DNA of 64,000 nucleotides, from the NCBI GenBank assembly GCA_017992605.1, contig JAGOOG010000002.1:62001-126000 (forward strand). The letters are read 5' to 3'. This DNA comes from Deltaproteobacteria bacterium (GTDB taxonomy: Bacteria > Desulfobacterota > Desulfomonilia > UBA1062). The position numbers and the translations under genes were made by a program. Shown here piece after piece: positions 58,207-64,000 of this stretch (position 1 is the stretch's first letter; every line of letters starts with the position of its first letter). The notes below the pieces were generated by a model. That model was not told the origin of the DNA. It did not search any database and saw only the letters and a program-made list of their open reading frames with translations.

Positions 58207-59352
58207 ATGTCACCTGATCCCCTGACCCCGTATGGCAACCGGCCCATGGTAACCCCCATTGTCAATGCAGTGAACTACGAGTACTCCTCCTTCGAGGTGC
58301 TCCGCCAGATCACGGACGGCGAGATCGACGGCTACACCTACCACCGGGACGACAACCCGACGGTCCGGGCCGTGGAGCACAGGGTGGCGGCCCTGGAGGG
58401 GGCCGAAGACTGCATCATCTGCACCTCGGGCATGGCGGCCTGTACCATGGTGTACCTGACCTATCTCCATGCAGGCGACCACGTGATCATCTTCCACGAC
58501 ACGTACGGGGCCAACTACAAGGTCTCCCTCATCCTCGAGCGCCTGGGCGTGAACATCACTTGGCTGGACGCGGACCAGGCGGATGACATCGAGGCTCTCC
58601 TGCGGCCGGACACCCGCATGATCTTCCTGGAGACCCCGAGCAACCCCCTGTGCAAGGTCATCGACATACGCGCTGTCAGAGCGGCTGCTGACAAGGTGGG
58701 CGCAATGGTCGTGGCGGACAACACCTTTGCCACCCCCTACCACCAGAACCCGCTGAAACTGGGCGCCCACCTGGTGATCCACAGCGCGACCAAGGGCCTT
58801 GGGGGTCACAATGACCTGATGGCAGGGGTCATTGCGGGCACGAAGAAGGACTATGACGAGCTCTGGTTCACGAGGCAGGCCATAGGCACCACCCTGGATC
58901 CCCATTCGGCCTTCCTGCTCGCCCGGGGGCTGAAGACCTTCGATCTCCGCGCACAGACCATGTCCCAGAGCGCCCAGGCTGTTGCCGAGCACCTCGAAGG
59001 CCACCCGAAAATCTCACGTCTTATTTACCCCGGCCTCAAGAGCCACCCCGCTCACGCAGCGGCAGCGCGGCAGATGCAGAGGGGCTTCGGCGGCATGATG
59101 GCCTTTGACGTGGGAGACACCCAGGAAGACGCCAAGCGGTTCATCCTGAATTTGAAGCTCATCTATCACGCGGTCAGCCTGGGCGCCACGGAGACACTGA
59201 TCTGCATCCCTTACCTGACCACCATGCTCTATCTGCCGCCCGAGCGGAGGACGTCTTTCGGGGTCAGGGAGAACACGATCCGCCTGTCCCTGGGGATCGA
59301 GCCCACACAGAGCATCCTGGAAGACCTCGACCAGGCCCTGGCGGACCTGTAG
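58207..59352 (+). CDS. PLP-dependent Cys/Met metabolism enzyme (gamma-lyase/synthase family)
   Basis: The 381-residue enzyme has the family PLP lysine in HSATKGLGGHNDLMAG, DNTFATPYHQNP for cofactor binding, SGMAACTMVYLTYL and SLGATETLICIPYLT. It cleaves or forms C-S bonds in cysteine, homocysteine or methionine metabolism; gamma-lyase and gamma-synthase activities cannot be told apart here. It heads a rightward group with a metallo-beta-lactamase, Nudix and radical SAM gene. The spacer to the next gene is 9 nt. Confidence 0.88.
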   Translation: MSPDPLTPYGNRPMVTPIVNAVNYEYSSFEVLRQITDGEIDGYTYHRDDNPTVRAVEHRVAALEGAEDCIICTSGMAACTMVYLTYLHAGDHVIIFHDTYGANYKVSLILERLGVNITWLDADQADDIEALLRPDTRMIFLETPSNPLCKVIDIRAVRAAADKVGAMVVADNTFATPYHQNPLKLGAHLVIHSATKGLGGHNDLMAGVIAGTKKDYDELWFTRQAIGTTLDPHSAFLLARGLKTFDLRAQTMSQSAQAVAEHLEGHPKISRLIYPGLKSHPAHAAAARQMQRGFGGMMAFDVGDTQEDAKRFILNLKLIYHAVSLGATETLICIPYLTTMLYLPPERRTSFGVRENTIRLSLGIEPTQSILEDLDQALADL

Positions 59353-59361
59353 GGAGAGTCA

Positions 59362-60198
59362 ATGGGAGATTTCCGGATCACGGTCCTGGTGGAAAACACG
59401 GCCTCGAAGAAAGGGCTCCTCGCCGAGCACGGCCTGTCCGTGTGGATCGAATCCGAGCATGGGCGCTTCCTCTTCGACACCGGCCAGGGACCTGCCTTGG
59501 GCGTGAATGCAGACATGCTCGGCATCCCCCTGGAACGCTCCGATGCCGTCATGCTGAGCCACGGCCACTACGACCATACGGGCGGTCTCCCTAATGTCCT
59601 GCATCTGAAAGAACACCTGCCTGTTTACACACACCCGGCGGCCCTTGAGCCCAAGTACGCCATGGGGCCCGGCACGATGTCACGCGACATAGGAATGCCG
59701 TCACGGGTGAAAGACCTCGTGGAAGACCGGGCCGAACTCAGATGGATCCAGGGACCGACCGAGGTATCCGATGGGCTCCTCCTCACCGGGCCCATACCCC
59801 GCAGGACCGGGTACGAGGACACCGGCGGGCCGTTCTTTGCCGATGCGTCGTGCCGCACCCCGGACGGGATGCCCGACGACCAGGCCGCATTCCTGCGTAC
59901 GAACCGGGGCGTCTTCGTGGTGCTGGGGTGCGCCCATGCCGGGGTCATCAACACGCTTTGGTACATCAGGGAACTCACGGGCAATGCCCCTTTCTGCGTG
60001 GTCATGGGCGGCATGCACCTCGTGGCCGCCGGGCGCCAGCGCATGGACAGGACCGTCGAAGCACTGAAGGAACTCGACATCGAGCGGATATTCCCAGCCC
60101 ACTGCACGGGCCCGGATGCAGTGGCCCGCCTGCGGCGTGAGTTCCCCGACAGGTGCTTCCCGTTTTCAGCCGGCACGGTCCTGGACATCGAGGGATGA
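59362..60198 (+). CDS. metallo-beta-lactamase-fold protein, second pterin-pathway-like copy
   Basis: The 278-residue protein has the metal motif LSHGHYDHTGGLPNV, VLGCAHAGVINTLWYI, VMGGMHLVAAG and FPAHCTGPDA, the same blocks as the paralogue at 31186 (GCSHAGVVNTV). It therefore belongs to the same subfamily, with a known archaeal member in methanopterin synthesis. AGGGAGAGTC precedes the start. It is followed after 4 nt by a Nudix hydrolase gene, so a nucleotide or pterin substrate is possible. Confidence 0.87.
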   Translation: MGDFRITVLVENTASKKGLLAEHGLSVWIESEHGRFLFDTGQGPALGVNADMLGIPLERSDAVMLSHGHYDHTGGLPNVLHLKEHLPVYTHPAALEPKYAMGPGTMSRDIGMPSRVKDLVEDRAELRWIQGPTEVSDGLLLTGPIPRRTGYEDTGGPFFADASCRTPDGMPDDQAAFLRTNRGVFVVLGCAHAGVINTLWYIRELTGNAPFCVVMGGMHLVAAGRQRMDRTVEALKELDIERIFPAHCTGPDAVARLRREFPDRCFPFSAGTVLDIEG

Positions 60199-60202
60199 CC
60201 CG

Positions 60203-60670
60203 ATGGCACCGTACGCGCACATGATACGATCCCTGGTGGGGTCGCGATGCATCTTCGTACCCGGGGTGCGTGCGCTCATCATCAACGACTTTGGAGAGGT
60301 CCTGCTCCAGCGGCGTTCGGACACCGGGTGCTGGGGGCTCCCCGGAGGCGCCGTGGAACTCGGGGAAACGGTGCTGGAGGCGCTCAGGCGGGAGGTGCAC
60401 GAGGAGACCTCTCTGAGAGTCCTCTCGGCTGAGCCCATGGGCCTGTATACGGGCCCGCAACAGCGCTTCGCCTACCCCAACGGCGACGAGGTCCAGTGCT
60501 TTGCCGTGGCCTTCATCGTCTCTCAGTGGGAAGGCAGCCCGCGGCCGGACGGGACCGAGGGCACCGATCTTTGCTTCTGGCCGAGAACAGGACTCCCGGA
60601 CAACCTCGTGCCCATCCATGCCGAGACCCTTGCGGACCTCGAGCGCTACCGGGGACAATTCCTCTTCTGA
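60203..60670 (+). CDS. Nudix hydrolase
   Basis: The 155-residue protein carries a complete Nudix box starting at GGAVELGETVLEALR and ending REVHEETSLRV. The N-terminus VPGVRALIINDFGEVLLQRR and GCWGLPGG are typical of ADP-ribose or NUDT-type enzymes. It hydrolyses a nucleoside diphosphate linked to another group. CGAGGGATGACC precedes the ATG at 60203, and the frame is open further upstream. The precise substrate is unknown. Confidence 0.9.
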   Translation: MAPYAHMIRSLVGSRCIFVPGVRALIINDFGEVLLQRRSDTGCWGLPGGAVELGETVLEALRREVHEETSLRVLSAEPMGLYTGPQQRFAYPNGDEVQCFAVAFIVSQWEGSPRPDGTEGTDLCFWPRTGLPDNLVPIHAETLADLERYRGQFLF

Positions 60671-60684
60671 GGGCAGCGCCGGCC

Positions 60685-61617
60685 ATGAAGACGAGACACA
60701 TCTTCGGTCCGGTTCCCTCCAGGCGCCTCGGACGCTCCCTGGGCGTGGACCTCGTTCCGTACAAGACCTGCACCTATGACTGCATCTACTGCCAGCTCGG
60801 CCGGACCACCAACCTGACCGTGGATAGACAGGAGTGGTTCCCTCTTGACGAGATTATCGATGAACTGAAGGACAAGCTGGCAACACGTCCCGACTGGATC
60901 ACCATGAGCGGCTCGGGGGAGCCCACCCTGTATTCTCGTCTCGGCGAGCTCATCGCACGCATACACTCCATCACGGATGTCCCGGTGGCCGTGCTGACCA
61001 ACGGGTCCCTGCTCTGGCATGAGGATGTCCAGCGCGAGATCATGGACGCGAACCTGGTCATCCCCTCCCTGGACGCGGGCGACCAAAGCATGTTCACTGC
61101 AGTGAACCGGCCGCACCCGTCCATTTCCTTCGACTTTATGGTGGACGGGCTTGCCACCTTTAGGGACCGCTACCGTGGTCAGTACTGGCTGGAGGTCTTC
61201 ATCCTGGGGGGCCATACGGCGGTGAGGGCCGAGACCGGAAAGATCACCTCCTGTGTGCGTCGTAGGATCAGACCGGACAGGATCCAGCTGAACACGGTGA
61301 CCCGGCCACCGGCCGAAGACTATGCGGCCCCGGTGGACCGACACCTGCTGGAGGAACTCTCAGAGCTGTTCACACCCCGGGCCGAGGTTATCGCGGACTT
61401 CCGGGGCGCGCACGGCGCACCCGAGTTCTCGGCGACCAGGGACACGGTGCTGGACCTGCTCCGCAGACGGCCATGCACCCTGCAGGACATTGCCGGCGGG
61501 CTCGGCATCCACCGCAACGAGGCGGTGAAGTATGTGGAGGACCTGCTGGGAAAGGTGCTCATAGACCGGGTCAACCTGAAAGGGACGACCTGTTTCCGTG
61601 CCGGACCGAGTGGCTGA
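60685..61617 (+). CDS. radical SAM protein, COG0731-type
   Basis: The 310-residue protein has the radical SAM cysteines in YKTCTYDCIYCQLGRTTNL, preceded by HIFGPVPSRRLGRSLGVDL, typical of COG0731 proteins related to the wybutosine enzyme TYW1. MSGSGEPTLYSRLGELI binds SAM. The last 70 residues form a winged helix (TLQDIAGGLGIHRNEAVKYV), probably a separate DNA- or protein-binding part. The ATG at 60685 is 14 nt after the Nudix stop. A strong hairpin follows. Confidence 0.87.
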   Translation: MKTRHIFGPVPSRRLGRSLGVDLVPYKTCTYDCIYCQLGRTTNLTVDRQEWFPLDEIIDELKDKLATRPDWITMSGSGEPTLYSRLGELIARIHSITDVPVAVLTNGSLLWHEDVQREIMDANLVIPSLDAGDQSMFTAVNRPHPSISFDFMVDGLATFRDRYRGQYWLEVFILGGHTAVRAETGKITSCVRRRIRPDRIQLNTVTRPPAEDYAAPVDRHLLEELSELFTPRAEVIADFRGAHGAPEFSATRDTVLDLLRRRPCTLQDIAGGLGIHRNEAVKYVEDLLGKVLIDRVNLKGTTCFRAGPSG

Positions 61618-61627
61618 AGATGAAAGA

Positions 61628-61655
61628 GGGGTGCTGCCGTGTCAGGCAGCACCCC
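61628..61655. terminator. bidirectional intrinsic terminator
   Basis: GGGGTGCTGCC (61628-61638) and GGCAGCACCCC (61645-61655) form an 11-bp stem with a 6-nt loop between the convergent radical SAM and thiolase genes. No long T tract follows. Confidence 0.75.
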
Positions 61656-61683
61656 CACGTGGTTCCTTTCCGTGAATCCGCTC

Positions 61684-62889
61684 TTAGTCGCAGAGCTCGA
61701 ACAGTGCTGCAGCACCCATGCCGCCGCCGATGCACATGGACTCGACGCCGTACTTGGCGCCTCTGGCCTGCATCTCGGTCATGAGCTGGGCGCAGAGCTT
61801 GGCGCCGGTGCAGCCGAGCGGGTGGCCCAGCGCGATGGCGCCGCCGTTGACGTTGATGATGCGCTTGTCGCTGTCGGACAGCCAGAGCTCCCTCTTCTCA
61901 TAGAGCCCGAGCTGCTGCAGGGAGTAGATGCACTGGGACGCGAAGGCCTCGTTGACCTCCCACAGGTTGATGTCCTCGACCTTCTTGCCCGTGACCTTGA
62001 GGAGCTTGGGGATGGCATAGGCCGGGCCCACGCCCATCTCGTCGGCGCGGCAGCCGGCGACCACGTAGGCCACCATCTTGGCGATGGGCTTCACGCCATA
62101 CTTCTTCACCGCATCGCCGCTCATGATCAGCGAGCATGCTGCGCCGTCGGTGGTCTGGGAGGAGTTGCCCGCCGTGACCGAGCCCATGGCAGCGAATGCC
62201 GGGCGCAGCTTGGCAAGATTTTCCATGGTGGTGGGCCGCACGCCGTCGTCGAAGTCCTGGACGAAGGTCTCCTTCACGGTGATGCCGTTCTTCTCCTTGA
62301 ACCTGACCGCATTGACCGGCACGATCTCCTTGAACTTGCCGTTCTTCTGCGCCTGGGCCGCCTTGGCCTGGGAGTGGAAGCCGAACTCGTCCTGCATCTC
62401 GCGGGTGATCTTGTAGCGGTTGGCCACGTTCTCGGCCGTTATGCCCATGGAGGTGTAGACGTCCGGGTTTTCCATTGACCACTCGGGGTGGGGCCTGGGC
62501 ATGTTGCCGCCCATGGGCACGATGGACATGGACTCGAGCCCGCCGCCGATGCAGACATCGGCCATGCCCGCCATGATCCTCATGCCCTGGAGGCAGATGC
62601 CTTCGAGACCGGAGGAGCAGAACCGGTTCACCGTGGCGCCGCAGGTGTCATCCGGGAACTTGCACATCTGGGCGATGATGCGGCCGATGTTGAGACCCTG
62701 CTCGGCCTCGGGGAAGGCGCAGCCGATGAGGACGTCTTCCACGTCCTTCTTCTCAACGCCCTTGGCCCTGTCCATGAGCCCGTTGATGGCCGTCTTGAGG
62801 AGATCCTCGGGCCTGGTATATGCGAGAGCTCCCTTGCCCCTTCTGCAACCGGGAGTCCTGACTGACTGAACGATATATGCTTCTCTCAT
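61684..62889 (-). CDS. acetyl-CoA acyltransferase (thiolase, FadA-like)
   Basis: The 401-residue thiolase has the acyl-accepting Cys91 in ATVNRFCSSGLEG, the second catalytic region NVNGGAIALGHPLGCTGAK and the final Cys in VESMCIGGGMGAAALFE. WEVNEAFASQ is the usual His/Asn loop. It cleaves 3-ketoacyl-CoA to acyl-CoA plus acetyl-CoA. A FadB-like gene lies directly upstream, so this is a fadBA-type beta-oxidation operon read leftward. AGGAGGAAACCA precedes the start. Confidence 0.93.
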   Translation of the reverse strand: MREAYIVQSVRTPGCRRGKGALAYTRPEDLLKTAINGLMDRAKGVEKKDVEDVLIGCAFPEAEQGLNIGRIIAQMCKFPDDTCGATVNRFCSSGLEGICLQGMRIMAGMADVCIGGGLESMSIVPMGGNMPRPHPEWSMENPDVYTSMGITAENVANRYKITREMQDEFGFHSQAKAAQAQKNGKFKEIVPVNAVRFKEKNGITVKETFVQDFDDGVRPTTMENLAKLRPAFAAMGSVTAGNSSQTTDGAACSLIMSGDAVKKYGVKPIAKMVAYVVAGCRADEMGVGPAYAIPKLLKVTGKKVEDINLWEVNEAFASQCIYSLQQLGLYEKRELWLSDSDKRIINVNGGAIALGHPLGCTGAKLCAQLMTEMQARGAKYGVESMCIGGGMGAAALFELCD

Positions 62890-62923
62890 TGGTTTCCTCC
62901 TAGTTCTTTCTCGTGTTTTCCGA

Positions 62924-64000
62924 TTACAGGAACAACGGCTTGCCCGTGGTCATGATGTTCTCGGCCATCTTCTGGGTGTTTTCCGTCTTCCACAGGTCCA
63001 CAAAGGCCTCGCGCTCGAGGGTCATGAGGTGCTCCTCGCTCACTGCGGTGCCGCAGGGGACGTCGCCGCCGGACATGCATATGCAGATCTTCTTGGCAAT
63101 GAACTCCATGTGGGGCGTGATGTAGCCGCCGACCTTCATGTTGTTCATCTCGGCCCAGACCATACCGTGGGCCTCGCGGCCGAAGACCGGGATGTTCTTC
63201 TTGATGGGGGGCGCGTACCCGTCGTCCACCATCTTGAGGACCTCTTTCTTGGCCTCGCCGATGAGGTTGTCGCGGTTCATGACGATGCGGTCCGCAGCAC
63301 CGAGGAAGCCTCTGGTTCGTGCCTGATCGGCCGAGTTGGAAACCTTGGCCTGGGCCACTGCCATGAAGGCGTTGAGGAAGAATCCGCCGTAATCGGTGAC
63401 CTTGGCGTCCTCGGGCTTTGAGGTGATGAACCGCCGCCAGAGGTTGATCATGCCGCAGCCGCCCGGGACCAGACCGGCGCCGATCTCCACCAGACCCATG
63501 AACAGGTCGGCGTGTGCCACGATCCTGTCAGCGGACAGACACACCTCGCAGCCGCCGCCCAGGGTGAGCCCGTAGGGGGCTGCCACCACCGGGTAGTTGC
63601 TGTACCGGGTGGCCATGATGCCGGTGTGGACCTTGCGGATGAAGCCGTCGATCTCGTCGAACTTGCCGGCCCTGGCAAGGCCCAGCATGAACGCCAGGTC
63701 GCCGCCTGCCGAGAATGCGCCCGGCATGCCGCCAGCCTGGTTGCCGATGACCATGCCCACGCCGTTCTCGCCGACATAGGCACCGGCCTTCTGCATGAAC
63801 TCCACCATCTCGAGGTTGACCGCGTTCATCTTGGAGTGGAACTCGAGGCAGTACACGCCGTCGCCGATGTCGATGAGCGAGCAGGACCCGGAGGTCAGCG
63901 CGATTTTCTTCTTGTCCACCTTGACGTTGGCAAGGGACAGGGCCTTGGGGCTGACCTTCACGGGCTTGTAGCTCTCGGAGACGAAGTCGAAGAACATCGG
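62924..64000 (-). CDS. FadB/FadN-like multifunctional protein, C-terminal part (5' end outside window)
   Basis: Only the last 359 or so residues are in view. They hold an enoyl-CoA hydratase domain (AGGDLAFMLGLARA, LTLGGGCEVCLSADRIVAH, VEIGAGLVPGGCG). The segment before it, MFFDFVSESYKPVKVSP, looks like the linker after a 3-hydroxyacyl-CoA dehydrogenase part, so the hydratase domain is C-terminal as in FadN-type enzymes. It converts enoyl-CoA to hydroxyacyl- and then ketoacyl-CoA ahead of the thiolase. The true start lies beyond 64000. Confidence 0.88.
   Translation of the reverse strand, partial: PMFFDFVSESYKPVKVSPKALSLANVKVDKKKIALTSGSCSLIDIGDGVYCLEFHSKMNAVNLEMVEFMQKAGAYVGENGVGMVIGNQAGGMPGAFSAGGDLAFMLGLARAGKFDEIDGFIRKVHTGIMATRYSNYPVVAAPYGLTLGGGCEVCLSADRIVAHADLFMGLVEIGAGLVPGGCGMINLWRRFITSKPEDAKVTDYGGFFLNAFMAVAQAKVSNSADQARTRGFLGAADRIVMNRDNLIGEAKKEVLKMVDDGYAPPIKKNIPVFGREAHGMVWAEMNNMKVGGYITPHMEFIAKKICICMSGGDVPCGTAVSEEHLMTLEREAFVDLWKTENTQKMAENIMTTGKPLFL

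Overview
The window looks like chromosomal DNA of an anaerobic, high-GC deltaproteobacterium (Desulfobacterota-like). The reasons are class III polyhydroxyalkanoate (PHA) synthase genes, an orange-protein-type MinD/Mrp/NifX cluster under sigma-54 control, WtpABC-type tungstate/molybdate uptake, CoA-disulfide reductases, a selenium-metabolism YedE operon and two genes read best with selenocysteine. I cannot name the genus. Genes are densely packed with many 4-8 nt overlaps, and no gene-free gap exceeds 300 bases. I see no phage, insertion sequence, CRISPR array, rRNA or replication origin.

Layout. 1-3700: housekeeping (thpR partial, cinA, pgpA, a ModE-like DNA-binding protein, asnS), then a lone tRNA-Gly(GCC). 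4100-12735: a PHA locus holding phaE-phaC-GAF protein-phaJ, a leftward operon of three phasin-like paralogues with a second synthase-like enzyme and a PhaE-like protein, the regulator phaR, and a third synthase-like hydrolase. 12986-18826: hisF, a DUF748/AsmA-like envelope protein, and an enoyl-CoA hydratase/3-hydroxyacyl-CoA dehydrogenase pair. 18901-22662: a peroxide-defence island of selenocysteine peroxiredoxin, a PerR-like regulator and KatG. 22884-28278: a flavodoxin-like/MerB-like pair, a ModA-like binding protein with a frame-disrupted DUF364 gene, and a GMC oxidoreductase/transglutaminase-like pair.

28306-41504 (all leftward): a sigma-54 activator followed by a -24/-12 promoter and a run of fifteen genes for NifX/orange-protein-like proteins, ferredoxin-MinD ATPases, a NifU-Mrp fusion, CGGC, FmdB and TrmO proteins, a CoA-disulfide reductase-rhodanese, a metallo-beta-lactamase-fold protein and WtpABC. 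This resembles an enlarged form of the Desulfovibrio orange protein (ORP) locus joined to metal uptake. 41597-46558: an Fe-S/cytochrome b pair, thioredoxin with a previously hidden 50-residue membrane selenoprotein, a Crp/Fnr regulator with a perfect TTGAT-N4-ATCAA site, and a NapH-like protein. 47675-52865: the YedE/TusA/DUF3343 selenium operon, a DUF1847 protein and a second CoA-disulfide reductase. 52900-58079: J-domain, methyltransferase and DUF89 genes, then a second sigma-54 activator divergent from a second NifX module that ends in a NifX-glycine/arginine repeat-ferredoxin fusion. 58207-61617: PLP lyase, metallo-beta-lactamase, Nudix and radical SAM genes. 61684-64000: thiolase and a partial FadB-like beta-oxidation protein.

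Common threads are carbon storage linked to fatty acyl-CoA chemistry, handling of Mo/W and Fe-S cofactors under two Cys-bearing PAS sigma-54 activators, and selenium/thiol redox chemistry. The strongest new observations are the two in-frame UGA genes, each followed by a compact hairpin with an A-G-N-U loop.
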